Shown here: positions 39,832-50,020 of the stretch, piece by piece
Layout: every line of letters begins with the position of its first letter
How positions within the stretch are numbered: position 1 is the stretch's first letter
NCBI GenBank assembly: GCA_963776055.1
Contig: CAVZLD010000011.1
Span: 434,001-498,000 of the forward strand
Origin: CAVZLD01 sp963776055
GTDB lineage: Bacteria > Planctomycetota > Planctomycetia > Pirellulales > Pirellulaceae
Direction of reading: 5' to 3'
DNA: 64,000 bases
Program-made: the position numbers and the translations under genes
Notes under the pieces: model-generated
The model's database searches: none
Told to the model about the DNA's origin: nothing
What the model saw: only the letters and a program-made list of their open reading frames with translations

Positions 39832-41214
39832 CTAGCCCCACTCGATCGAAGACTGCCCCGCCGGAAGATCCACGCAGACCAGGATCGAGTCCCCATCGCG
39901 ACACCATCGATGGGGCATCAGGTCGGCCCAATCCGACACTTCGTCGAGCCGATGTGCGCGACCCTCGATCACTTGGCGTGGAGTTGTCGTCAGTTGAACA
40001 CGGGGCAACTTCAGCGTGAACCGGGCGCAAGCGAAGGGGGCAGACAGCCGCAGTTCAGTGCTATTCCGTTTCCGTTTGGTGAGTTCCTTCGCCGCCCAAT
40101 AGCGTGCAATTTCGCTGGGCTTCATCCACAGCGTCTGTGACGGAAACCGCTGCTCGAGTGCTTCCACAACCTGCCGAAAAGCGGCGAAACCTGCTTGCGA
40201 GCCGTGCGTGTACATCCCGGGCCAGTGACAGAGCATGACGGCCGGTTCGCCACGTTCGATCAGTTCGACCATGCGGCCGCTCGTAGCGGATGGATTGGCG
40301 TACTTCTCCGGCTGACTCACCTCATCCCCATCCCAACCGCCAAACCAGTCTCCCGTGCCGGCGGGAACACTAACCGTGACACGTGGGTCGAGCGAATTCG
40401 GTTCGCCCATGTGCTCCAACGTGGGCTGAGTGCCCTCCTCGTCGACGGAGACATACTTGAAATAGTGCGGCAACTCCACCCGATACACGTCGCGCACGGC
40501 CTCAAACACGGCCTGGGGCAGTTGTGCCTTCACGCGATTTCCAAAACCGCCGGGCGTCGTGATTCCCTCGCACGGCAGGTCACAATTCTGAAGAATCCGC
40601 AAAGCGTAGGCCAGGTAAGCCGCCAACTGGTCAACGCTGATCTCTGTCTGCGGAAAAGAGTTTTCCATTGTCGCCGCACTGACCGGTTCCCGCGGTCGAC
40701 CGGTCTTCAGGTCGATCACCCGCGTGTGCGTAATCATCTCGGGATGAATGTCCCAGTGAGGGACCATCAATTCGCGGACCAACTTCAACGATGCGCGTAA
40801 TTCGCCCCGCGACCAGCCGGGAAGTTCGCGATCCAACCAGCCGACGCAGGCCGGGAACGGTACGATGCTGTATTTTCCTCGCACTCCGTGCTCCGCGCAC
40901 CATTCTCCAAACTCCCGCACGAATGTGTCAGGGATCTCGCGCGGCCACGTCTTCCACGGCTTGCGATAGGCTGGCTGTTCGGGCCACGCCTGAGCGAACT
41001 GCGGCATGCAGAAATGCCCCATGTTCACGAGGCAGGTCGAGTCATCGATGATGAACGATAACGGCGTACGATTCCGTGGATTCAGAATCTCAACTTGCGT
41101 TTCGGCGGAGGGAGCCACCACCGCCTGACCGGCAGCATCGCTCGATAGACCGGGACTCGACAGGAGCGCCGCACAGGACGCTTGCAAAAAACCACGGCGC
41201 GAGTAATGACTCAT
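39832..41214 (-). CDS. Tat-secreted polysaccharide deacetylase-like protein
   Basis: A 460-residue protein with a Tat signal (SRRGFLQASCAALLSSPG). The segments SFIIDDSTCLVNMGHF near residue 55, VPHWDIHPEMITHTRVID and the late VMLCHWPGMYTH suggest a NodB-like (beta/alpha) barrel with metal-binding Asp/His, but the classic NodB motif is not exact. The function is inferred as a carbohydrate deacetylase or hydrolase. The stop lies in the repeat-associated GCACTAG sequence. It is the gene downstream of the ABC permease on the same strand, 76 bases away. Confidence 0.55.
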   Translation of the reverse strand: MSHYSRRGFLQASCAALLSSPGLSSDAAGQAVVAPSAETQVEILNPRNRTPLSFIIDDSTCLVNMGHFCMPQFAQAWPEQPAYRKPWKTWPREIPDTFVREFGEWCAEHGVRGKYSIVPFPACVGWLDRELPGWSRGELRASLKLVRELMVPHWDIHPEMITHTRVIDLKTGRPREPVSAATMENSFPQTEISVDQLAAYLAYALRILQNCDLPCEGITTPGGFGNRVKAQLPQAVFEAVRDVYRVELPHYFKYVSVDEEGTQPTLEHMGEPNSLDPRVTVSVPAGTGDWFGGWDGDEVSQPEKYANPSATSGRMVELIERGEPAVMLCHWPGMYTHGSQAGFAAFRQVVEALEQRFPSQTLWMKPSEIARYWAAKELTKRKRNSTELRLSAPFACARFTLKLPRVQLTTTPRQVIEGRAHRLDEVSDWADLMPHRWCRDGDSILVCVDLPAGQSSIEWG

Positions 41215-41290
41215 GATTGGCAACTCCTCATCCCAATGGCCTTCTCCGTTCGGGGATGAACTGGACACCTTCCCGAGGGGACCAAGCCGG

Positions 41291-42621
41291 TTACTCGTGT
41301 CGAAGTGCTTCGATCGGGTCCATCTGTGCAGCGCGAATCGCCGGATAGATTCCGAACAGCACACCAATCCCCACGGCAATTCCGAATGACAAGGGAATCG
41401 AAAACGGCACAATCACCGGTTCCATTTCGCGCACCACGACCGGCAAGCCAGCCATTAGCGAAGGAAGGTATCGGTCGGCCAACGCACGGAGCGCGTAGTA
41501 ACCGGGCTTCACCGCGTAGCCCAGCACGATCCCCGTCACACCACCCAGCGCCGAGAGCACGATCGTCTCGATCAGAAACTGTCGAATGATATCCGATCGT
41601 CGAGCACCCAGAGCGCGGCGGATACCAATCTCACGTGTCCTCTCCGTAACGGTTGCCAGCATGATGTTCATGATGCCGATGCCACCCACAACCAGCGAAA
41701 CTCCGGCGATGACTCCCATGAACATGATGAACATGATCCGCGTATTGCGGGCCTGGTCGAGCAGTTCCTTGGGCACGACCACGGTCGTATCCCCCAGTTT
41801 GCCGTGATTCTTTTCCAGCGTTCGCTCGACCAGCTTCGCGGTGTTCATCACGTTATCTACGCTGTCGATCCGCAGTGTAATCTGATTCAGCTCAACCGAC
41901 TCCCCCTCGCGTGATCCACTGCGACGGACCACGATCGTATCGCCGATTCGCTTCCGCATCGTACTGATGGGCACGTACACATCATTGGCGAAATCTTGGG
42001 CTTCGAGCGAACCGCCGATCGCGGCCGTGGGATCGCGGTGCTTCAAGACGCCGACCACGAGGTAATAATCGTCGTGGTCCTGAATGTAGATGGTGCGCCC
42101 AACGGGTCCTCGTACGGAAACAGTTTCTCCGCCACCTTCGCCGCCAGTACGCAGTGATTCTGGTGCTGAATCACTTCCGCGTCGGTAATGAAATGGCCTC
42201 GTTCGACATACAAACGAGTGACCTCGGCGTATTCGGGCGTGCAGCCCACGAGTCGTCCGTCGACCGTTCGATCTCGGTACCGTATCTCCCGTCGCATCTC
42301 GCGAATCGGAATCGCTCCGCGCACGGTGGGAATCGTCTCGACGAGCAGGTCGTAATCTTCCCGCAGCAAGCCGTAGGGCAGAATGAAGCTATTACCGCCG
42401 TCGCCCGGCACACTGACCGGCTTGATGGAACGGACGATGATGTTATCGGCCCCGAGCCCTTCGATTTGCTTTTGTGCCTGGCGACTGATTCCTTCACCGA
42501 TCGCCAGGAGGCAGATCACCGCCCAGACGCCGATGCAGATCCCCACCATCGTCAGCAGCGACCGCAGCGGATGCAGGAGCAGGCTCTTTACGCCGAGTTG
42601 CAGAGTGCGCAGCCAGAACAA
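41291..42621 (-). CDS. MacB/FtsX-type ABC transporter permease (one frame break)
   Basis: A protein of about 443 residues. The N-terminal helix (SLLTMVGICIGVWAVICLLAIGEG) and large periplasmic domain are followed by three helices (IMFIMFMGVIAGVSLVVGGIGIMNIMLATVTERTREIGIRRALGA). These are hallmarks of MacB-type permeases that drive outer-membrane-linked export by mechanotransmission. The frame changes near 42095, where DPLG should continue as RTIYIQDHDDYYLVVGVLKH; a missing C explains it. The TTG start lies 6 bases after the adaptor stop. No ATP-binding cassette gene lies in this operon, although it is normally required. Confidence 0.85.
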
Positions 42622-42627
42622 TCTGCC

Positions 42628-44246
42628 TCAACCTCCCTTTTTCGCCGCAGACTCGGCCGCCCCGGCTCGCTGGACGTCCGGCAACGACTCAGCCACAACG
42701 CTTGTTTCCGATGTGGCCGCCACCTCCGATGTAACCGACGCTTCTGTCGATTCGACCGCGTTCGGCGCGGTCGTGCGGCGACGGCGGTGGGCGCCACGGC
42801 TGCGGGCAGGTCCATCCAGTCCCGATACTGCCGTGGGTTGAGTACAACTTGGGCGTTTGCCTGAAGCGGACTGCCGGAAGAATCCTCGAGTGCCACCATT
42901 TTGTCATTACTCGACTCAATTACCACCGGACAGGTCACGTACGAATCGTCCTGCTTGACCAGGCAGAACGTCCGGCCCTCGTGTTCCAGAATCGCTTGGA
43001 CGGGAACTTGCAGCACATCATCGGATTCTTCCACGTGAATTCGGACCTCCGCTGTGAGACCGGAACGGATCTGGGGCGGAGGATTGTCGATCTTGATGGT
43101 GGTCCCGTATTCCTTGGCTGTCGAGCTCCACCAGTTCCCCGCTTCGGCGTACTTATTCACCTTGGTAACCGAACCCGAAAACAGCTCGTCGCCCAAGGCG
43201 TCGAGCTTCACGGTCGCCCGCATTCCCTCCTTGATCAAATTGATCCGTGACTCGTTAATATTGGAAACGACCTGCATGTTCTTCGGATCCGGCAAGCGAA
43301 TGATTTCCTGCCGTTCGCGAACCGCCGCTCCCGCCTCGACAACGAATTCACTGCCGCTGCGACTACTCATCACATTGGCGTAAACGACCTGCCCGCTCTG
43401 GGGAGCCGTAACCGTACAAAGCGCAATCTGCTCTTCGATCTCTTGGAGCCGATTCAGTTCTTCCTGGTAACTTGCCTGCTCGTTTTCCCACTTGATTTTG
43501 GTCGCTTCGATATCACTGTTGAACTGCGTAAGCATCTTTTCCTTCGTGAAGTCGTCCAACACCTGAAGTTTCTGCCGGGTCAATTCCAGTACTTTCCGAG
43601 CTGCATCGACGCGGAATTGTTCGCCCTGAAGTTGCAGTGGCGAGACGAGGCCACGAGTCACGGACCGCTTGATGGAGTCGAACGTCAGCTCCGCCTTCTT
43701 CAGGTCCTCCTCCGCCACGAAGATTTCGTTTTCGTACGTTTTTCGTTCCTGCAGGTACGTTCCTTCGAGATACTCGCGAAGCGACATGACCGCCGTGTCG
43801 TAGGCGGCTTTCGCCTCAATGACCAGCGTCTGGCTGGTCTTCACGGCGATCGTCTGCTGCATCCGTTCATTCTCCAAGGCGCGGGAATCGAACGTGATCA
43901 GCCAATCCCCTTTCTCGACGGTCGTTCCCTCCGGAATCACATCGAGAATCGTCGTCGCGGGACTATTGCCCCCGCTCTGATTCTTCACCTCACAGCGCAC
44001 CTCCACGTTGTTGGAACTCTCCACCTCGCCCTGTTCCAACACGACGTGCTCATACGGCCCCCGAACCACCTCCGCCATCAGCGGGGTCTCACGCGAAACG
44101 GTCCTGCCTCCCTGGCGAAACCACCATACGGATAGGACCACACCGACCAGCAAAAGCCCCAGAAGCAGCGGGCGCAAGGCGATTCCGTCTCGAGAAGGCC
44201 GTCTACGGCACGACGTGCCACGCAGCGTTTTCCATACCGGGTCCAT
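42628..44246 (-). CDS. HlyD/MacA-type periplasmic adaptor (C-terminal frame break)
   Basis: A protein of about 540 residues with one N-terminal membrane helix (LLLGLLLVGVVLSVWWF). A barrel-sandwich/lipoyl domain, a long coiled coil (about 160-300: AKAAYDTAVMSL to ELNRLQEIEEQIALCTVTAPQSG) and a beta-barrel follow. It links the inner-membrane permease to the TolC-like protein. After APTAVA near 42785 the sensible frame shifts to a Ser/Ala/Glu-rich tail ending AESAAKKGG at 42628; the unshifted frame reads arginine-rich nonsense. The start at 44246 is favoured; 44345 is possible. Confidence 0.83.
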
Positions 44247-44378
44247 GGTCGTTACTCGCCAATGAGGGTCAGGGGGGAGGATCGGGCGGGCAGAGGACTT
44301 CCATGCACTTGCACGTTCGGTCCCCTCGATCGGTCGGGGCGGCAAGAAACCATCACATCCGTGGGGCAGCCGAGTGCC

Positions 44379-44390
44379 CCCCCGCGGGGG
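44379..44390. repeat. GC palindrome CCCCCGCGGGGG
   Basis: A perfect 12-bp palindrome within a run of seven C and five G, in the gap between the TolC-like gene and the adaptor gene. It could be an attenuator or terminator stem, or a simple GC-rich stretch. Confidence 0.3.
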
Positions 44391-44650
44391 AACCCTCGAG
44401 TAAGCTCAGTAGGCTACCCCGGCAGGCAGACGGTTTCCGATACCTGATCGATTATAGCCACCCGAGGCGGTTTTGGATCTAGCACAAATGGGGCGGCCGC
44501 GGAAATCGAGTCGGAATCGTCACCACGGTTGGCCAAATCAGGCATCCGGCCGACCTTTCCCGTCCCAACACTGGGCAGGAGCGCCGCAGCGGTCGACCTG
44601 CTCGGTGGAAAGACAGCCCACACCTCAATCCGGCAGCGGCGGTACAGCGT

Positions 44651-44741
44651 GTAGCACTTCCCTGTAGCGACTCGTCGCCCTTTCTGCTCGGCGGAAGAAA
44701 CGGTGCCACGCACGCGCTCCGTCCCGGCGACACGTACTAGC
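44651..44741. repeat. Dispersed repeat, copy 2
   Basis: GTAGCACTTCCCTGTAGCG and CTCGTCGCCCTTT repeat copy 1 at 39471, and the right end GCGACACGTACTAGCC mirrors GCGACACGCACTAGCC at 39824-39839. This copy lacks the 267-bp palindromic insert, so it looks like an empty version of the same locus. It supplies the TAG stop of the TolC-like gene. Confidence 0.65.
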
Positions 44742-47610
44742 CAGAAGCGGCCGCCATCGGCAGGCGGATGAGCGGCGGCATCTCGGTGCGATGCGGCGTT
44801 CGATGGGCGGAAGGGATCTCCAGGTGCGGCTCCACCGGGGGCAGCTCCTCCAATTCCGATTCCTGCCAAAGCAGGTCGCCGGGGGCCAGCTCCAAGTTGC
44901 TCGGCCCACCACAGTGCGCGGCAACGTACGGTGGTTCGCCCCCGCGGACGGGACCGGGATCGATCCACAGCCCTTTTTCGTCCAACTGCATGGTTCCCAG
45001 GTTGAAGTCCAGGAATCGGCGATTCACCTCGTAGGTGATCCAGACGCCCATGAAAGCATCTTGTGCATCCTGCAAATCGCTTAGGGCCTGCACGATGTCA
45101 CGCGCGGCGGTCACTCCTTGCGCCACGCCCCGCTCCTCGTCCAGGGTCCGAATCTCGTCGTTCAACACGATCTGCTCGATCGCCGACAGTACCGCCAGTC
45201 GCCGGGTTTCGAAGTTCAACTCGTTCAGGTCCAGCGAACGCAGTGTGTTTCGCAGGCCCTGCGACACGCGGTCAACGTACTGGTAGTAGGAACGGCGCGC
45301 TTGCTGGTAGTCAATCAACACCTGCCGGTAGGTATTCCGTTCCAGCAATCGCGTGAAGGGTGCGTCAAATTCCATGCCGATTCGCAAATTCCCACGCGTC
45401 GTCCGAAAATCCATCGGATTGTCGCCGACCGTTCCCAGATCGCCCTCGGCGACAAGGTTCAGAAAGGCCTCTAAGTCATTCGCCACAAAGGCAATGGCCC
45501 GCCACGTGTCGACCAACGCCGCTCGAGCGTTCATCCAGTCTCGACGATTCAGCGCAGCCACGCCCAGTGCCAAGCTCATGTCGAGATCCACCGGGACCAA
45601 GTCGATCGAATCGGACCGGGCGTGCGCTTGGACGAGCGACAGATCCAGCAAGTCGGAGTTCAGGCTGGCCAACAGCCCAGGAATCGCGAAGATCACATTG
45701 TTTTCGAGCTGTTCGTAGAGTGACGCCTCGGACGTATCAACCGCCCCCGTCAGAATCTGGTCCAAGGCTATTCGGACCTGCTCCATTTGCGGTCCATAGG
45801 CTGCCAGCTGTTTCTCCAGTCGGGCGAAGTCTTCTTGGAGCGTTTGATCCAGAGTTTCCAGCCGTTCGGCATTGAGAATCATTGGATCGATCGATGCCGG
45901 CAGACGCGTCTGCGCGACGACCTGCATCTGCTCTCGCGGGCCAATGACGCGGGGGTACTTCTGATTCAGGTGTTTCAACGTTTCGCGTCGTTTTGGCAGC
46001 GACTGCCGCAACCGCTCGATGTCCTCCTCCGCCCGAGGCAAGTTATCAGCGAGCAATTGGTCGCGGATCGACTCGATCTCATCCAGCGAGGCAGCCAACT
46101 GTTCCAGAGCACGCGCCAATTCCTCGGTCCATTCGATGTGTGCCTCGCGCCGTCCATCCACTTCCACATAGGAAACTGCCGCGAGAATCTGCTCGTTGAT
46201 CTCGCCTACCGTCTGCGTCAGGCTGCTGACATAGTCCTGTAGTGGCACGATCGAAGCATCCAGCAGGTTGAAGCGATCCAGCAGTGGATCCTCGACCTCA
46301 ACCGAAATATGCGGTGGCAGCCCCAATTCAATCTTCAATTCGTCCACCCGCGCTTGATAGGCTGCCTGCGCACTGGCCAGCGAGAACTCCTGATTGAACA
46401 GGTTCTGTCGCGCCTGCGCAATCTGCAAACGGTTGCGGACCACCTCCGTGGGGTCATCGGGAATCCTGCGCAGGTTCTCCTTCAACGTCTGTTGGAACTG
46501 CGAAACGTTCGACCGCAATCCGGCGATGCTCGTGCGCTGGTTGCGAATGTTCTGCTGGTCCTGCAACAAACCAAGGAACCCGCCCACCTGGACAGACTGT
46601 ACGCCGCCGGCCCCCCCAAAGATCCCACCGACGCCGCCAAAACCACCGCCAACTCCCGTGAAGCCCTCGAGCCCAGACCCACCAAACAGGCCACCAAGTC
46701 GCTGCGGCCCGCGACTGCCTCCGGTGCCGGTCGCCAAATCAAGATAGAAACCTCGCCGGAAACGTTCCATCTCACGAACGTTCGCCAACAATTGCCGTTC
46801 GGCCAGAGTCAATCGCGTCAGCACACGGTCGCGACCGGCTTCCCGCAACAACGGCTGTACGAGCGAGAAATCCAACAGACTAAAAGCAGCGTTTGAATCA
46901 GTCCCGTGGAAGTCCCAAATCAGACTGTTGGCGAAGTTCACGACCAGGTTGCCCCCGGCAATAAACGCCTTCCGCGCCGCCAAGTCCGAATCCACGGTCA
47001 GACGGCTCCGCGGCAACCCCCGGTCGCGGCCCGATGTACGATAGAAAACGTCGCTGCCACCAAATAGCTGCGCGTCGAAGCGAAATCGCTCGGCACTCAC
47101 GTCCAAGGCCGACAGGTACAGGGATTCGTACGCTTCCTGATAATCCGGCGAATGCAGCAGCGACAACTGCAAAGCCGCTTCCAGGTCCAGCCGCAACACG
47201 CCCCGGTCATCCAATGGCAGGTTCTCCCGCCAGATGGGGCCTTCGATTTGCTGCGTCGTTCCGTCCTTTCCCCAATGCGGATAGTTGGGCTTCCCATCTA
47301 CGCAATGCATCAATTCGTGCGAGGCAGGGTCGTCCGGCGGCATCGGTGGCCGATCCGGATCGAACGGATCATACATCCGAGAACGCGAATCGACCTCGAT
47401 CGTCGTCCGCGGCAACATCCATCGGGGATCGTTGAGCTTCTCGTCGATAATCGCCGTGGCTTCCGCATCCGCCTGCCGACGATAGTGCGCGCGATGACAC
47501 GCCGGACCGCTCAGGCATGCCGCCGCGAGGACGACCATCAAGAGTTGGGCGGCAAACGGGCTGGCATCCTGCCCCGTCGCCCCGGCAAAATCCGTCCGGG
47601 ATTTCTGCAT
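44737..47610 (-). CDS. TolC-family outer membrane efflux protein, large
   Basis: A 957-residue outer membrane factor, about twice the size of TolC. A signal region (FAAQLLMVVLAAACLSGPAC) has a possible lipobox Cys. Two long alpha-helical repeat regions flank conserved segments (QPLLREAGRDRVLTRLTLAERQLL and FDAPFTRLLERNTYRQVLIDYQQARRSYYQYVDRV). A glycine-rich insert (about residues 300-345: GGLFGGSG, GFGGVGGIFGG) and an extra coiled-coil domain (about 470-640) are unusual. The ATG at 47610 follows AAGGAAGGTGG. It heads the operon with adaptor and permease and is divergent from a MarR regulator. Confidence 0.85.
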   Translation of the reverse strand: MQKSRTDFAGATGQDASPFAAQLLMVVLAAACLSGPACHRAHYRRQADAEATAIIDEKLNDPRWMLPRTTIEVDSRSRMYDPFDPDRPPMPPDDPASHELMHCVDGKPNYPHWGKDGTTQQIEGPIWRENLPLDDRGVLRLDLEAALQLSLLHSPDYQEAYESLYLSALDVSAERFRFDAQLFGGSDVFYRTSGRDRGLPRSRLTVDSDLAARKAFIAGGNLVVNFANSLIWDFHGTDSNAAFSLLDFSLVQPLLREAGRDRVLTRLTLAERQLLANVREMERFRRGFYLDLATGTGGSRGPQRLGGLFGGSGLEGFTGVGGGFGGVGGIFGGAGGVQSVQVGGFLGLLQDQQNIRNQRTSIAGLRSNVSQFQQTLKENLRRIPDDPTEVVRNRLQIAQARQNLFNQEFSLASAQAAYQARVDELKIELGLPPHISVEVEDPLLDRFNLLDASIVPLQDYVSSLTQTVGEINEQILAAVSYVEVDGRREAHIEWTEELARALEQLAASLDEIESIRDQLLADNLPRAEEDIERLRQSLPKRRETLKHLNQKYPRVIGPREQMQVVAQTRLPASIDPMILNAERLETLDQTLQEDFARLEKQLAAYGPQMEQVRIALDQILTGAVDTSEASLYEQLENNVIFAIPGLLASLNSDLLDLSLVQAHARSDSIDLVPVDLDMSLALGVAALNRRDWMNARAALVDTWRAIAFVANDLEAFLNLVAEGDLGTVGDNPMDFRTTRGNLRIGMEFDAPFTRLLERNTYRQVLIDYQQARRSYYQYVDRVSQGLRNTLRSLDLNELNFETRRLAVLSAIEQIVLNDEIRTLDEERGVAQGVTAARDIVQALSDLQDAQDAFMGVWITYEVNRRFLDFNLGTMQLDEKGLWIDPGPVRGGEPPYVAAHCGGPSNLELAPGDLLWQESELEELPPVEPHLEIPSAHRTPHRTEMPPLIRLPMAAASG

Positions 47611-47892
47611 TCCACCTTCCTTGGTGTCGTCGAGCCGACTTCGGCCGCCTTCACCGGTCACCACGCCGCCCCCCCACGGAGCTCGACGGCGGGGCAACCC
47701 CACCGCCCACGGCAGCACCGGAATTCGATGATTCGTTGGTGACTTCGGAGCCGTTGGAAAGCAAGCTTGAGAGTTCAAGCGAAGGATCGGGTTCTACCGT
47801 CCTTTTGCGAAGACTGACGGCAATCCATTTACCCCACTCACCCCACTCGACCAACTTGACACCATATTCGCTAACCACTAGAGTTTTGAAGA

Positions 47893-47903
47893 CTAATCAT
47901 TAG
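47893..47903. promoter_or_regulatory. Short palindrome CTAATCATTAG, candidate MarR operator
   Basis: A perfect 11-bp palindrome 45 bases before the marR start, in the gap between the two divergent efflux operons. CTAACCACTAG 22 bases upstream is a partial copy. MarR-type regulators usually bind such dyads near their own promoter; binding is inferred. Confidence 0.4.
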
Positions 47904-47947
47904 CAGGCTAACGAGCAGGTCGGCGTGATGCCGGTAAGAGCGGAAAG

Positions 47948-48409
47948 ATGCTGCAGTACGATTTTGAGCAGAGCGTTGGTTACTGGATGACGCTGGGCGC
48001 GGCGGCCTACCAGAAGGCGCTGAACGATGAGCTGATGCCGCACGGGATTACGTTTCGCCAGACACAGGTCCTCGGATGGTTAGTGCTGGAGGGCGATCTG
48101 TCGCAGGTCGAGTTAGCGACTCGCATGATGATTGAGCCGCCCACGCTGGTGGGAATCCTGGACCGGATGGAGCGCGACGGCTGGATCAGCCGGGAGGCGT
48201 GTGCCCACGATCGGCGGAAGAAGATCATTCGTCTGGGCCCGCCTGCCGCAGACGCTTGGGTCAAAATTATTGAGTGTGCGCGGCGCGTTCGGGCACGGGC
48301 AACCGAGGGGCTATCCAACGAGCAGCAACAGACGCTGAGGAGCCTGCTGGAACGTGTCAACCAGAATCTCGGGTCTCCCGCGGTTTCCTTGGCCCACCAT
48401 TCACGGTAG
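47948..48409 (+). CDS. MarR family transcriptional regulator
   Basis: A 153-residue winged-helix regulator. The recognition part reads ITFRQTQVLGWLVLEGDLSQVELATRMMIEPPTLVGILDRMERDGWISREA, followed by the wing DRRKKIIRL. MarR proteins repress efflux genes until a ligand binds. The RND adaptor starts 15 bases after the stop, so it is the first gene of the pump operon; it may also control the divergent TolC-like operon. Confidence 0.92.
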   Translation: MLQYDFEQSVGYWMTLGAAAYQKALNDELMPHGITFRQTQVLGWLVLEGDLSQVELATRMMIEPPTLVGILDRMERDGWISREACAHDRRKKIIRLGPPAADAWVKIIECARRVRARATEGLSNEQQQTLRSLLERVNQNLGSPAVSLAHHSR

Positions 48410-48424
48410 AGAAAGCGGAATAGA

Positions 48425-49943
48425 ATGAACAAGCAGCGACTGTGGGCAAGGCTTCCCATCACCGCTAGACCGACCCATGCCCTCGCCATCAGTGGATCTG
48501 CGTGGGCCGCCAGAGCGTGGCCAAGCCCGTCTGGTGTCCCGGACGGCGGACCTGCTTTTCGCCCCTCGTCCGTTCGCCCATTTTCGCACGTGGTCCGAAC
48601 CGCCCGCTCGAATTACTGGATCCTGGTGGGTGTTCTTCTGTGCGTTGCCCCGTCGCAGACGCGGGCACAGTTCGGCGGACCGGCGTTAGTCGACGTGTCA
48701 CCGGTTCGAGCACAGGCGTTGGCGGCCGGACAGGAGTATGTGGGCACGATCGTGCCGATTCGCACGGCTGTCGTGGGCAGTGCCGTGGATGGTCGAGTGA
48801 TTGAGTTTCCGATCAACGAAGGAGACCGTGTCGAGGCGGGTCAGACGCTAGCCAAGCTGCTGACGAAGACGATTGAGCTCGAACTCCAGGCGTCGCAAGC
48901 CGAATTGCGGCTGCGGGAGAGCGAGTTAGAGGAATTGGTCAATGGTTCTCGCCCGGATGAGCTTCTTCAGGCGAAGGCACGGCTGGAAGCGACCCGTGCG
49001 CAGAAGGAGTATTTGGTCGAACGTCGCAAACGAACGGAGGCTCTTTTTCGCCAGCAGCGCACGGTTTCCCAAGAGAATCTGCAAGAGGCGGTCTCCGCTT
49101 CGTTGCGCAGATGAGTTGTTCAACGAATCGGAAGCGGCCTACAACCTGGTGAAGGAGGGCCCCCGTCCGGAACGAATCGCCGCGGCCCGAGCGCAGGTCG
49201 ACATCCAAGCCGCGCAGATCGAGAAGCTGCAGGACCAGATCTCGAAGCACACGATCGTGGCTCGGTTTCCCGGTTACGTTACGGCCGAACACACCGAAGT
49301 CGGCCAATGGGTCCAGCAAGGCGAGGCAGTGGCGGAGATCATCGCCCTGGATGAAGTGGACGTCGAAGTCCATGTGATGGAGAACCAGATCCGGCATATT
49401 CAGGTGGGAGCAACGGCTCGCGTCGAAATCCCCGCACTGGCACAGCCGACCTTAACCGGAGAAGTGGCCCTGGTGGTCCCCCAAGCGGACGTGCGATCCC
49501 GGACCTTTCGCGTGAAGGTTCGCTTGGAAAACTCGATTCAGGATGGTCAAGCATTGCTCAAGGCCGGAATGCTTGCGCGCGTGACGTTTTCGATCGGCCA
49601 ACCACAACACGTCTTGCTGGTACCCAAAGACGCGATCGTTCTAGGCGGCACGCCTTTCCTTTGGGTAATCCCTGCCGACACCGTGCAGACAGAAACCAAC
49701 CCGCAGAGCGGTGTGCAAATGCATCAGGCCGCAGTCCAGCGAGTCTTGGTACGGCTGGGGATTGCGGTCGGCGACCAGGTTCAGGTGATCGACGACGTGG
49801 ATCTGGAAGATTATGTGCTGCAGCCAGACGACTTGGTTGTCGTTCGTGGCAACGAACGCATTATTCCGCCACTTCCCAACAAACCGTCAGTCGTGACTTG
49901 GCCGGTGCCTGCCGGCGAGCCGCCCCCCGCTAACGATCTGTAA
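48425..49943 (+). CDS. RND efflux membrane fusion protein (one frame break)
   Basis: A periplasmic adaptor of about 505 residues. A membrane or signal helix (YWILVGVLLCVAPSQTRAQ) is followed by the lipoyl half-motif (VDGRVIEFPINEGDRVEAGQTLAKL), a coiled coil, the second half-motif (IVARFPGYVTAEHTEVGQWVQQGEAVAEI) and beta-barrel/membrane-proximal domains. The frame changes near 49105: the first frame stops after SASLRR, the next continues with ADELFNESEAAYNLV. It links the RND pump encoded 78 bases downstream to an outer membrane factor. Confidence 0.86.
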
Positions 49944-50020
49944 GATCCATATTCTCGTCGCATCCACTTCGGTGCTGCCTGCGACGAAGGCCGCGACATC
50001 CAACAACAGCGAGATGACTT

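Noticed and set aside
44379..44390. GC palindrome as a regulatory operator
   Set aside because: A run of seven C and five G gives this symmetry by chance and no other signal supports it.
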